Positions 1 through 8,012 of a stretch of DNA of 64,000 nt are shown here, in pieces; positions within the stretch are counted from its first letter, which is position 1, and every line of letters starts with the position of its first letter. Below the pieces are notes generated by a model that saw only the letters and a list, made by a program, of their open reading frames with translations, had not been told where the DNA came from and ran no database searches. Both the position numbers and the translations under genes were made by a program. Source of the DNA: Planctomycetales bacterium (GTDB lineage: Bacteria; Planctomycetota; Planctomycetia; Pirellulales; Pirellulaceae); the NCBI GenBank assembly GCA_020426845.1, contig JAGQPF010000363.1, forward strand, positions 23,051 through 87,050. The letters run 5' to 3'.

Positions 1-918
1 GCTGTCGCCGCTGCCGGCCTGCGCCAAACGCAGCTTGGCGTGCCAGTAGAGGGCCAACGATCGGTCGTCCGCGAGCAGCCTGTCGAATTCGGCGAGCTCC
101 GTGACCGCGGCGCGGCCGCCTTCGCTCGCCGCCTGTTGCATTTCCAAAATGGCTCGCCAATGGCCTCCGCGGCCTCGATCGGGGATCGCCGCCGCCATCC
201 GTTGTGCCATGGCCTTGTCACCTGCCGCGGCGGCCAGCGTGCCACAGTAGAGGTAGAGGGCGACGGGCCGGCGAGCCGCCGGTATTGCGGCGACGCGTTG
301 CAGCACCACCGGCAAGACCGCTCGCGCCGCGGCCTCGTCAAACCAAATCGGCGGCAACTCGCGACACAGACCAACATTGTCGATGGTGGAGCGTCGGGTG
401 CCCGGCAGTCGAGCCGCCAGCTTGGGGTCCGAGCCAATGTTGGCCAGGCACTCGACATACGGCAGCAGCGCTCGTTCGCGCTCGCCCGCCGCAAGTCGGC
501 CCCACATCAGGCTCTGATGCACCAACAGCGACGCGTAGCCGGTCCGCCCGGCAAAAAGGCGTTCGATCTGCTCGGCGGGCTCGAGCAAATTTGCGTAGTC
601 GCCAACGGTCAGCCGCTGGCGAAGACGAAACAGCGGACCACCGACTTGCTGCAGCAACCGGTCGGCCTCGGCCTGCGGCGCCGAGGTGACGGTGATCCGT
701 TCAATCTCGTCCCAACCGACCAGACGCTGGTCGGCAAGCTGCACGCCATCGACACTCAACGCTGCCACGCTCTCCCCTCGAATCACCTCGAGGTTGCGGA
801 GCACAATGCGGTCCTCCGCCCACACATGCGGGGCCAACAACAGAGCCAGCCAAGCTGCCCCGGTCGCCAGTCGGCTATATCGGCGATGTTTCAACGGGCC
901 GTTAGAAGCCAGCCACAT
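1..918 (-). CDS. Secreted protein of unknown function, 3' end outside window
   Basis: The frame is open from an ATG at 918 to the window edge (306 codons, no stop), so the C-terminus is missing. A GGAGGT Shine-Dalgarno at 930-925 decides this start. The first 17 bases overlap the end of the upstream VWA gene, so the two are probably translationally coupled. The N-terminus has basic residues, then the hydrophobic run AAWLALLLAPHVWA, a likely signal peptide with cleavage near WA/ED. The mature part begins RIVLRNLEVIRGESV and is rich in Ala, Leu and Arg with helical character, somewhat like helical-repeat proteins. I recognise no family. An in-frame TTG at 894 is a weaker alternative start. Export is inferred from the signal sequence. 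Confidence 0.75.
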   Translation of the reverse strand, partial: MWLASNGPLKHRRYSRLATGAAWLALLLAPHVWAEDRIVLRNLEVIRGESVAALSVDGVQLADQRLVGWDEIERITVTSAPQAEADRLLQQVGGPLFRLRQRLTVGDYANLLEPAEQIERLFAGRTGYASLLVHQSLMWGRLAAGERERALLPYVECLANIGSDPKLAARLPGTRRSTIDNVGLCRELPPIWFDEAAARAVLPVVLQRVAAIPAARRPVALYLYCGTLAAAAGDKAMAQRMAAAIPDRGRGGHWRAILEMQQAASEGGRAAVTELAEFDRLLADDRSLALYWHAKLRLAQAGSGDS

Positions 919-1978
919 GCCTGTACCTCCCTCCCGACTCTTGGGCGATCCGTCGCATCATCGCTTCGGCGCTGCGGTCGACAAAGGTGATGGTATGCAC
1001 CGGCACGGTGCGGCCCTCGGCGTTTAGTCCGGAGATCACGCCAACGACGTCGGCGCCGAATTTTCCGTCGGTCATAAAAAAGATCGCATCGGGACGAGGT
1101 CGCAGGGCGAAGGCAAAGCGAAACGCGCCCGCGGGCTCCGTGCCACCGTTGGCCTGGATGACTTGATTGACCCAATTCCGCAATGCGCCAATTTCCTCGA
1201 CCGGCCGGCGCCAGCCCTCCTGGGGAAACGGCAGCTCCCGGCTGTTGAAAAAGCAGATCTGAAATCGCGTGCCGCCGGAGAGCCCGCCAATGGTTCGCAA
1301 CACTTCACTTTTGACGAAGTCGATCTTGCCTCCCTTCATGCTGCCCGAGCAGTCGGCAATGATGCAGAACCGCTGACCGGTCGCTTGCAGGCCCATGAAG
1401 GAGGCCTGCGCCGCCATGCCCGCCTCCGCGATGCTGCCGCTGTTGATCGCTCCTTGGCCGCCAACTCCCAAGCTGGCCGCAACGTCCACGAGCTCGAGCT
1501 GCCCGGCGTCGGAGATCGACAGCGGAGCAATCTCCGCCAGCTCCATTTCGGCGGGCTGCTGGCCGCTGTCGGCCTCGGGTTGAAGCTCGGGGGTCTCGTC
1601 GTCCAGCTCAATCATCGGCAGCTCGGCGATCATCACCTCCTCACCGCCCGGCGTCGGCGCTCCGCGAAACCCGTAGGCCCACAGCCCCAGTCCCGTCACC
1701 AGTGCGGCGTGGAAGGCCAGGGAGATCAGGCCGCTGGCCGATTGCCGCATCCAGGGCGCCATCCCGAACACCAAACGCCCCGCACCGTGTTCGATTTCGC
1801 TCGCATCCGGTGGCTCGATTGCGCCGGGGGGAACCGGAATGCCAACGGGGACCGGCGGCGCCGGGGTTCCCAACGGAATATCGGGAGGCGTCGCGACGGG
1901 GGGCGCCGCCGAGCGCGCTGCAGTTTGCTCCCTCGGCTCCCTCCGGGCAGGTTGTGATTGAGAAGCGCGATCCGACAT
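902..1978 (-). CDS. Membrane-anchored von Willebrand factor A domain protein
   Basis: About 358 aa from ATG 1978; the frame stays open to a TTG at 2026. The first 80 residues are rich in Pro and Ala. A membrane helix (SGLISLAFHAALVTGLGLW) follows, then an acidic linker and a C-terminal VWA domain. The metal-ion-dependent adhesion site is visible as DCSGSMKGGK, and a second conserved strand reads AIFFMTDGKFG. VWA domains of this kind bind protein ligands through a divalent metal. A ligand cannot be named. A good promoter lies upstream (2160-2188). The stop overlaps the start of the next secreted protein gene, so the two probably form one operon whose products act outside the cytoplasmic membrane. 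Confidence 0.85.
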   Translation of the reverse strand: MSDRASQSQPARREPREQTAARSAAPPVATPPDIPLGTPAPPVPVGIPVPPGAIEPPDASEIEHGAGRLVFGMAPWMRQSASGLISLAFHAALVTGLGLWAYGFRGAPTPGGEEVMIAELPMIELDDETPELQPEADSGQQPAEMELAEIAPLSISDAGQLELVDVAASLGVGGQGAINSGSIAEAGMAAQASFMGLQATGQRFCIIADCSGSMKGGKIDFVKSEVLRTIGGLSGGTRFQICFFNSRELPFPQEGWRRPVEEIGALRNWVNQVIQANGGTEPAGAFRFAFALRPRPDAIFFMTDGKFGADVVGVISGLNAEGRTVPVHTITFVDRSAEAMMRRIAQESGGRYRHVAGF

Positions 1979-2159
1979 CCACTCCACCCAAAGACGCTGT
2001 TGAAAGCCAACCTGACGGCCCGTCAAACCCTCGGTTCCCAGCGTTCCCAGCCCGGGAAAAACGCCGCGACAGGTATCGAAATCGTTCCTGCAGGACGATC
2101 CGATGTCGCTAGTTGGACCCAGTGTTTTTCAACGACCTCCCAGTTGCCCTGCCAACCGC

Positions 2160-2188
2160 ATCCTATCGGCCCCAATTTTGACCGTCAA
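2160..2188 (-). promoter_or_regulatory. Candidate sigma-70 type promoter for the VWA operon
   Basis: Read on the minus strand: TTGACG (2188-2183), a 17-base spacer, then TAGGAT (2165-2160). This is a good match to -35/-10 consensus with ideal spacing, about 180 bases upstream of the VWA start. Just beyond it (about 2199-2232) lies a short direct repeat of ATGGGCGGGAGGT. No transcription start was measured. Confidence 0.5.
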
Positions 2189-2281
2189 GAAAACGCCATG
2201 GGCGGGAGGTTAGTGATGGGCGGGAGGTGAGCGGCAGTACGTGGTCGACTCATGGTTGCACACGTCAGGTCACGCGGTCGC

Positions 2282-3187
2282 TCAGCTCCACTGCGGCGCC
2301 CGCGCCCGGAACGACTCGCACATGGCCAACAATTGATCCGGCGTCAACTGTTCGGCGCGCGACTCAGCCGAAATGCCGTGCTCGGCCAGCACCTGGTCGA
2401 CGGCTTCTTTGTCGAGCCGCCCTTTGAACGCGCTGACCACCACGCTGCGCAGAAACTTTCGGCGGTGAAAGAACATCGAGCGGACGAAGCAGTGGTAATA
2501 ACGCAAGTCGGGAATCCGCTGTCGCAGTTCATCCCGTGGCTCAATTCGGATGATCGACGAGTCGACCTTGGGACGTGGCCAAAACACGGTGGGGGGCATG
2601 TCCCGAACCACCTCGGCGCGACACAGACTTTGGACCCAGACGCTGAGGGCGCCGTAATCCTTCGTGCCGGGCTTGGCGACGATCCGATCCGCCAGCTCCT
2701 TTTGAATGGTCACCGCCATCAACACCGGGGTGATCTCGGTCAATAGCAGATTGGAGATCAGCGGTGTGGCGATATTGTATGGCAGGTTGGCGGCGAGCTT
2801 CAGCTGCCGACAGGGGTCGACCGCCATCTGTTTGGCGATCTCTTCGAGCACCACCGGGTGGATGTTGTTCTTGTTGCGGAGCGCATCCTGCTGCAGCATC
2901 GTGACATTGTCACGCTCGGCCAACTCCTCCTCCGCCAACTGGTAGAGCTGCGGGTCGACTTCTACGGTAACGACATGCGCGGCGTGCTCGGCCAACATCG
3001 CTGTCAACGAGCCGGTGCCGGTGCCAACCTCCAGCACGACATCTCGCTCTCCGACATCTGCGGTCTTGGCCAGCAGCTCCACCAAGTTCAGGTCAATCAG
3101 AAAGTTCTGGCCGAACTTGGTGAGCGGGCGGATTCCCACCTCGCGAAATCGCTGCGTGAGAAAGGAAAGTGTTTGTCGTTGAGCCAT
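2282..3187 (-). CDS. rsmA: 16S rRNA (adenine1518-N6/adenine1519-N6)-dimethyltransferase
   Basis: RsmA (KsgA) dimethylates two adjacent adenines in the 3' hairpin of 16S rRNA, a late step of small-subunit assembly, using SAM. At 301 aa it is slightly longer than the usual 270-280. The order of motifs is typical: KFGQNFLID near residue 25, the SAM-binding loop VLEVGTGTGSLT near residue 50, the acidic VEVD, the catalytic NLPYNIATP, then the C-terminal helical domain. It starts at ATG 3187, 36 bases after the ribE stop, and is the last gene of a small protein-ribE-rsmA operon. The assignment is firm. Confidence 0.96.
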   Translation of the reverse strand: MAQRQTLSFLTQRFREVGIRPLTKFGQNFLIDLNLVELLAKTADVGERDVVLEVGTGTGSLTAMLAEHAAHVVTVEVDPQLYQLAEEELAERDNVTMLQQDALRNKNNIHPVVLEEIAKQMAVDPCRQLKLAANLPYNIATPLISNLLLTEITPVLMAVTIQKELADRIVAKPGTKDYGALSVWVQSLCRAEVVRDMPPTVFWPRPKVDSSIIRIEPRDELRQRIPDLRYYHCFVRSMFFHRRKFLRSVVVSAFKGRLDKEAVDQVLAEHGISAESRAEQLTPDQLLAMCESFRARAPQWS

Positions 3188-3223
3188 AAGAGGACGCGAT
3201 GCAGATGTTCTTCAAACGGGCGG

Positions 3224-3847
3224 TCAGGCGCTTTCCGGAGGCGTCCAGGCCTCCAGTTGGCGTTGGACATACTTGGCCAACACGTCGGTCTCCAGATTGA
3301 CGGAATTGCCAATGGCGCGACGACCGAGCGTCGTGACGTCCAGTGTATGCGGAATCAGGGCAACACTGAACTGATGATCCGTCACCTCAACCAACGTCAA
3401 ACTGACGCCGTCCACCGCAATGGATCCCTTGCTGGCCATTTGGCGCATCAGCCCCGAGGGCGCCTCAAACCACAACTCCGACCAATCCCCCGAATCGGTT
3501 CTCCGCACGACCTTCCCCATGCCGTCGATATGGCCGGTCACGTAGTGCCCACCAAGCCGGTCCGTGGGACGCAGGGAGCGTTCGAGATTAACCGGGCTGC
3601 CAACCGCCAATTCGCCCAGATTGGTGCGAGAAAGCGTCTCTTCGCCAGCCTGGAAGTCCAAGCCGACTCGCCCTCCACTCGCCTCGAGAAAGCCGATCAC
3701 CGTCAAGCAGCAACCGTTGACACAAATGCTGTCGCCGATCGCTACCTCGGGGGCAATCGTCGGACATTCGATCTGCACGCGCACGCCAGGCGGCTCGTCA
3801 TGAACGGCGGCCACCTGCCCCATCAATTCCACCAAGCCGGTAAACAC
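3224..3847 (-). CDS. ribE: Riboflavin synthase, alpha subunit
   Basis: Converts two 6,7-dimethyl-8-ribityllumazine molecules to riboflavin, the last step of vitamin B2 synthesis. The 207-aa product has the two homologous lumazine-binding barrels. Barrel 1 starts FTGLVELMG and contains GDSICVNGCCLTV. Barrel 2 contains HYVTGHIDGMG and SIAVDGVSLTL. The start is set at GTG 3847 because the family begins directly with (M)FTGLVE; upstream codons in frame run into the preceding gene. This GTG lies two bases past the TGA of the upstream 75-aa gene, so translation is probably coupled. Confidence 0.95.
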   Translation of the reverse strand: MFTGLVELMGQVAAVHDEPPGVRVQIECPTIAPEVAIGDSICVNGCCLTVIGFLEASGGRVGLDFQAGEETLSRTNLGELAVGSPVNLERSLRPTDRLGGHYVTGHIDGMGKVVRRTDSGDWSELWFEAPSGLMRQMASKGSIAVDGVSLTLVEVTDHQFSVALIPHTLDVTTLGRRAIGNSVNLETDVLAKYVQRQLEAWTPPESA

Positions 3848-3849
3848 AA

Positions 3850-4077
3850 TCAGGCCCAATCCAATCCCGATTGCTCGCGAAGTCGATTGTTGAACTCGCC
3901 CAACAGCCCTCCGACCACATCCCAATTGTCGTGGCGACGAACTTCGATATCACCGTGTTGATTGACGCGCACGATGGTGTTGCCGTAGATTCCGGCGGAT
4001 TCGAGATCCTCGACGTGCAGCTCGCCATCGTTGATGATCTTGCCCAACGTCTCCCCGGTCATTTCGATGAACTTCAT
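3850..4077 (-). CDS. Small protein of unknown function upstream of ribE
   Basis: 75 aa, starting MKFIEMTGETLGKIIND, with no signal peptide or membrane helix. It is mixed in charge and contains a short beta-like stretch (YGNTIVRVNQHGDIEVRRHDNW). I do not recognise the family. The stop is almost joined to the ribE start (two-base gap), so it is cotranscribed with ribE and rsmA and probably couples their translation. A cytoplasmic role linked to flavin or ribosome biology is only a guess from position. The ATG at 4077 lacks a strong Shine-Dalgarno. Confidence 0.75.
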   Translation of the reverse strand: MKFIEMTGETLGKIINDGELHVEDLESAGIYGNTIVRVNQHGDIEVRRHDNWDVVGGLLGEFNNRLREQSGLDWA

Positions 4078-4268
4078 GTTTCGGCAGCTAGGATATTTTG
4101 GGGATGGGAAATGCCGGTGACGGCCTTTGAAATGGGGCCATGAATTGCAGGCAGTGAAACGCGAACCAACGGCCCCACCATAGCGGGGAGGACTAGATTA
4201 TTCGCGCAAACGGCCAACATTCCAACCCCCGCGATCGGAGGACACCCGGTTGGCGGAGTGTCTCGTAA

Positions 4269-5024
4269 TCACTCCATCAAATCACCCTCGGAATTCTTTT
4301 CACCGGTTGCTGCTCCGGCCTCGGCAGCTTTCCGTTCGGCTTGGCGAGCCAGCCGGTTCTCCAGGGCCAATTCGGTCATTGTGCTGCTGATCAGGCTGGT
4401 GGGCACGGCGATAAAGCCGATGCCGGTGATCATCACGATCGATGCGATCACGCGTCCCGCGGCTGTGGTGGGATACACATCGCCGTAGCCGACGGTGGTC
4501 AGGGTGACGATCGCCCACCAGATCGAATCGGGAATACTTGAATAGACTTCCGGCTGGGCCTCATGCTCGGCGTAGTAGAGCCCCATGGCCGAGATCACCA
4601 CGATGATCGTGGCGATGAACATGAACACGATCAACTCAGGGCCGCTGCGTCGAATCGACTCGCCGAGCATCTGCAGGGAGCGGCTGTAGCGGGCCAACTT
4701 GAGCAAGCGAAAGATTCGCAGCAGTCGCAGCGCGCGGAGCGGCACGAAGGAGGGCAGCGACGACGCGAAGTAGCGGCTGATAAAGAACGGCAAAATGGCG
4801 AGCAGGTCGATGATCGCCATTCCCTGCAGGGGATAACGCCACCACGACTTCGCCATCCGCCAGCGAATCAGGTACTCCGCCGAGAAGATGACGACCACGA
4901 TCGTCTCCGACGTTTCGAAGAACGCATCGTAATCGTCATACTCGGGCATTGTCTCCAAAGCGGTCGTGACCACCGAGTAGACAATCAGCAACTGAATGAA
5001 AATCTGCAGGACCCAGGACAACAC
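4269..5024 (-). CDS. Voltage-gated-like potassium channel subunit
   Basis: A six-TM cation channel subunit, about 251 aa. S1 is LQIFIQLLIVYSVVTTALE, followed by S2 and S3. An S4-like helix carries regularly spaced arginines (LRALRLLRIFRLLKLARYSRS). The pore loop holds the potassium selectivity filter TLTTVGYGD, and S6 follows. The C-terminus is short and charged, with no RCK/TrkA domain. It would conduct K+ across the inner membrane. The GTG start at 5024 places S1 at the very N-terminus; the frame is open upstream to 5057 but offers no better start. It lies 33 bases downstream of the gene at 5058-5459. Confidence 0.9.
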   Translation of the reverse strand: MLSWVLQIFIQLLIVYSVVTTALETMPEYDDYDAFFETSETIVVVIFSAEYLIRWRMAKSWWRYPLQGMAIIDLLAILPFFISRYFASSLPSFVPLRALRLLRIFRLLKLARYSRSLQMLGESIRRSGPELIVFMFIATIIVVISAMGLYYAEHEAQPEVYSSIPDSIWWAIVTLTTVGYGDVYPTTAAGRVIASIVMITGIGFIAVPTSLISSTMTELALENRLARQAERKAAEAGAATGEKNSEGDLME

Positions 5025-5057
5025 GGAAAGCTCTCGGGAGCGAGTGGGGATTGATCC

Positions 5058-5459
5058 TCAATGTCCCTTGAGCAGCATGCGCCACGCCTGCGCCACGATG
5101 CGGGCATCGGCGGATCCGGAGCCTCTCGAGAGGGCGCGGACCGCCAATGGGCTCAACCCTTGCATTCGCATGGCCAAGGCGCCGCCAAAGGGAGGATTGA
5201 AGCGAAGCGAGAAGGTCTCGCCCAGCAGCCGGATGCGGCAGACGGCGCCCCAATGATACCAAGGGAAGTCGACCCGTTCGATCTCGGACACCGGAGAGTC
5301 AAAAACCAAGTTTCCGTTGTGGTCGACGAATCGCAGCACGCCGTCCTGAAACACCAGCCAGCCTGCGTCCACACCGTTGGCCGCCAGCCAAGCGGTGGTT
5401 GCCAATTCGTGAGTCACATGCCCCATGGGAGCGGGAGGGGCTTCGCAGATCATCGCCAT
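5058..5459 (-). CDS. Protein of unknown function (133 aa)
   Basis: Starts at an ATG with GGAGG seven bases upstream. No signal peptide or TM segment. It is rich in aromatic and beta-type residues in the middle (WLVFQDGVLRFVDHNGNLVF) and contains FPWYHWGAVCRIRLLGETFSLRF, which suggests a small beta-sheet domain. The C-terminal 40 residues look helical. Family not recognised. It lies just upstream of the K+ channel gene on the same strand and is probably cotranscribed with it. Its 5' region carries the palindrome GGCAAAGTTTGCC. Confidence 0.7.
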   Translation of the reverse strand: MAMICEAPPAPMGHVTHELATTAWLAANGVDAGWLVFQDGVLRFVDHNGNLVFDSPVSEIERVDFPWYHWGAVCRIRLLGETFSLRFNPPFGGALAMRMQGLSPLAVRALSRGSGSADARIVAQAWRMLLKGH

Positions 5460-5767
5460 GGATGTCCTCCAGATCTCGATTCGATCGGGATGGCAGTCTC
5501 GGGGCGAACGTGCTCGGCGGGACTGCCAATCACCAAGTAAAGAAGCGGTTCAAACTGGAAGGCGCGGAAACCACGGGGCGTGTTACACAAGTTTTTCGGC
5601 AAGCCCGCACCACCGGAATAACCGGCAAACTTTGCCCCCGAACGGATGTCCGGCGGCACATGTCCAACTGTAGGATCGACATTTAGCTGCGAATCCTGTC
5701 AGCGAAATACGCGAATCGCGCCGATTCCAATGCCGCGCGATTCGCTTCCACCACCTGGAGCACCCCC
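5460..5767. other. Intergenic region between divergent genes
   Basis: Separates the 133-aa gene (minus) from the sirtuin-like gene (plus) and must hold both promoters. The one notable element is GGCAAAGTTTGCC followed by TTCCGGTGG on the minus strand around 5637-5600. The same arrangement occurs on the plus strand at 53657-53690. No other structure was recognised. Confidence 0.4.
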
Positions 5768-6607
5768 GTGTCCAATGAACTCCGTGAAGCCGCGGCCATC
5801 GTGCGGAATGCCGCAAAAATCGTCGTCTTCACCGGCGCCGGCATCTCCGCGGAAAGCGGCATCCCCACGTTCCGCGACGAGCCCGAGGCTCACTCCGGCA
5901 ACGATGACACCGCAGGCTTCTGGCATCGCTTCCCGGTGGAGGAATTTGCCACGTGGCCGGGTTTGATTCGGTCAGCCCGCCAGCAGCCGCGGCGCGTCGT
6001 GGAATTCGTCCACCACGTGCTCGCTCCAATCGCCGACGCTCGGCCCAACCCGGCGCACCACGCTATCAGCTACCTTGAGCAGGAGCGTTCAACCACCATC
6101 GTCACTCAGAACATCGACGGCCTGCATCAGGCCGCCGGCAGCGTGAACGTGCAGGAACTGCACGGCTCGATCTTCGAAGTTGTCACGCGCGATCGCCGCC
6201 CCGTGCGGGAGTTGGACCGAGCGCAACTGAGCAGAATCGCCAAGCGGCTCGAGCGAATCCGCCGTGGCTGGCTCCCGATACCTCGCATGTTATGGGCGGT
6301 TCGTCGCTGGCTGGGCCTCGGCTGGCGGGGCCTGCATCTCCCCAACTTGGTGTTGTTCGGGGACGCGCTTTGCGAGCCGGACTGGACGCGAGGCTTGGCA
6401 GCCGCCGAAGCATGCGACTGCCTGATCCAAATCGGCTGCAGCGGTGTGGTCCTGCCCGCCGCCATGCTCCCGCTCGCCGCCAAGTCCAACGGAGCCCGAG
6501 TGATCGCTATCGACCCGCAGCCAACCGAGGCCGACATCTGGCTCTCCGGCAGCGCCGCGCAAGTCACACCACAGCTCGTCGCCGCGGCGCTCAGCAGGCA
6601 AAGCTAA
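5768..6607 (+). CDS. Sir2-family NAD-dependent deacylase-like protein lacking the zinc cysteines
   Basis: 279 aa from GTG 5768, with GGAG seven bases upstream. The NAD-binding signature VFTGAGISAESGIPTFR is near residue 20, TQNIDGLHQ near 118, and the catalytic-His motif as ELHGS near 132. The NAD-ribose motif is changed to IGCSGVVLPAA. Classical sirtuins have four zinc-binding cysteines in the segment after HGS. Here that segment is Arg- and Leu-rich (RRGWLPIPRMLWAVRRW) and has no cysteine until ALCEP, so the zinc module is missing. NAD binding is likely; protein deacylation is plausible but unproven. It stands alone on the plus strand. Confidence 0.85.
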   Translation: MSNELREAAAIVRNAAKIVVFTGAGISAESGIPTFRDEPEAHSGNDDTAGFWHRFPVEEFATWPGLIRSARQQPRRVVEFVHHVLAPIADARPNPAHHAISYLEQERSTTIVTQNIDGLHQAAGSVNVQELHGSIFEVVTRDRRPVRELDRAQLSRIAKRLERIRRGWLPIPRMLWAVRRWLGLGWRGLHLPNLVLFGDALCEPDWTRGLAAAEACDCLIQIGCSGVVLPAAMLPLAAKSNGARVIAIDPQPTEADIWLSGSAAQVTPQLVAAALSRQS

Positions 6608-6645
6608 CAGCTTATTCTTGAACGAAGACGACTCGTCCCTTCCTT

Positions 6646-7707
6646 TTAATTCTCCGCGGACTCCATCGCCAAGCAAAGAGCGATGACGGACCAAGCCGTC
6701 GCGGAGGTCGAGATGAACTGATCCTTCTCGTAGGGAAATCCGGTTTCGAAGTAAGCCTGAATCGGCTTGGCGCGCGTCTTCACGTGCCACGTGCCGTCGG
6801 CCTGCTGATGGGCGAGCAAAAAATCGACGCCGCGCCGTATCGCGTCCACTGCCCGCGTCCGCAAGTCTCCCGCCGCCGAGCTTGCCTGCAACGTCCGCTG
6901 CAGTGCGACCACCGCCGTGGCTGTCGCGTAAGCATCGGAGGGCATCTCGCCGAGTTGCCCCCAACCGCCATCTTCCCGCTGACCGGTGATCAAACCATCC
7001 ACTGCGGCCTGCTGCACCCCGGGAAGCTCCAAGTAGTTCGCGAGCCGCAGTCGAAACACCTGGTCCTCCGTGTCCTGCGGTTTCTTTTCCTGCAGCCATT
7101 GCTTAACGACGTCGAGCCGCTGTTGGACGCGCGCCTCCTGGCTCGAGTCCGCAAACACGAGCAACGCTCGCGCGGCGACGTAGGTCGTGGCAAACTCGCT
7201 GCCGGAAGACGGTGGCCGACTGCCGGGATGCGACCAATGCGTTTGATCCGACTGCCGTTCCAACAGGTAGTGCACGACCGCCGTGGTCAGCTCGTCACTT
7301 TTCTCTCCACCCGCTTCCAACGCCCACAGCGCATAGCCGGCCGTCAGCACCTGACCGCCCTGCCCTTTGCCCCGCTCGTAGTTCGCGCGGCCGCGCTCCA
7401 AGTGCTTGCGAGTATGCTCAACTTGCTTGCGAAAGTTCTGTTCGTCGATCGCCAGTCCGCGACCTCTCGCCTCGTGCAATGCCATGACCGGCAGCGCTTG
7501 GTGATGGCACGTGAAGCAAGTGCGGTTGTCGGCGGATCCCGCGGAGCTCTTTTCGAGCAACGGAATCGCGCGTTCAATCGCGCCGCGAAGCTTTTCGCGA
7601 CCCGCGGGGGTCGCCGCGAAAGCGGGACACGCCGTCGCGACGAGAACCAGCGTCCAAATGAACACCATTCGTGTTTGAGGCGGACAACCGCGTTTGCATT
7701 CCACCAT
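6646..7707 (-). CDS. Secreted cyclase-repeat (alpha/alpha toroid) protein with a CxxCHH motif
   Basis: 353 aa. An N-terminal signal sequence (VFIWTLVLVATACPAFA) precedes a region with CFTCHHQALPVMAL. Squalene/oxidosqualene-cyclase or prenyltransferase-type repeats follow, such as GQREDGGWGQLGEMPSDAYATA and LLAHQQADGTWHV. CxxCH is the usual covalent haem-attachment signature. Only one is present and it lies in a helix-rich setting, so haem binding is possible but not certain. The protein is probably periplasmic and resembles the toroid modules often seen in secreted planctomycete proteins. The CGGAG upstream of ATG 7707 supports that start, although it puts 14 residues before the hydrophobic core. 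Substrate unknown. Confidence 0.8.
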   Translation of the reverse strand: MVECKRGCPPQTRMVFIWTLVLVATACPAFAATPAGREKLRGAIERAIPLLEKSSAGSADNRTCFTCHHQALPVMALHEARGRGLAIDEQNFRKQVEHTRKHLERGRANYERGKGQGGQVLTAGYALWALEAGGEKSDELTTAVVHYLLERQSDQTHWSHPGSRPPSSGSEFATTYVAARALLVFADSSQEARVQQRLDVVKQWLQEKKPQDTEDQVFRLRLANYLELPGVQQAAVDGLITGQREDGGWGQLGEMPSDAYATATAVVALQRTLQASSAAGDLRTRAVDAIRRGVDFLLAHQQADGTWHVKTRAKPIQAYFETGFPYEKDQFISTSATAWSVIALCLAMESAEN

Positions 7708-8012
7708 GACAGCGCTCCGCCGGTTCGGGGTTTCTTCGACAACTTAGGTCGAGTTTGTGAATGTTGGTGTTCCTTCGTTCATCGTTGATGAACCACTAAG
7801 AATAACTTCCCCGGTTTCGAAAGCCAATCAAGGGGACGCGCGATCGTGGTGCAGGCTGCCAGCCTGCAACCTGTGTTCAAGACCACAACATTCACAGGCT
7901 GGCAGCCTGTGCCACGGGCGAGCCAAGGCTGTCCCGAATTCCAATGGGAGGCCTTCCAACGGGCTGTTAAAATCGCCACTGTCCAAGAAGAACCCAGGCC
8001 CCGAGCGAAACC
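7708..8012. other. Intergenic region between divergent genes with a hairpin repeat pair
   Basis: Holds the promoters of two divergent secreted-protein genes and, at 7851-7911, two copies of the CAGGCTGCCAGCCTG-type hairpin repeat in opposite polarity. Nothing else was recognised. Confidence 0.5.
7851..7911. repeat. Hairpin repeat, CAGGCTGGCAGCCTG family (2 copies)
   Basis: Copy 1 is GCAGGCTGCCAGCCTGC (7851-7867). Copy 2 is CACAGGCTGGCAGCCTGTG (7893-7911). Each is a self-complementary 7-8 bp stem with a three-base loop. The same element recurs at 27659-27708, 31458-31541 and 54151-54344, always outside genes. Confidence 0.9.

Noticed and set aside
1163..1957. Long plus-strand frame opposite the VWA gene
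   Set aside because: Shadow of the VWA coding sequence; the minus strand has the MIDAS motif, TM helix, promoter and ribosome site.
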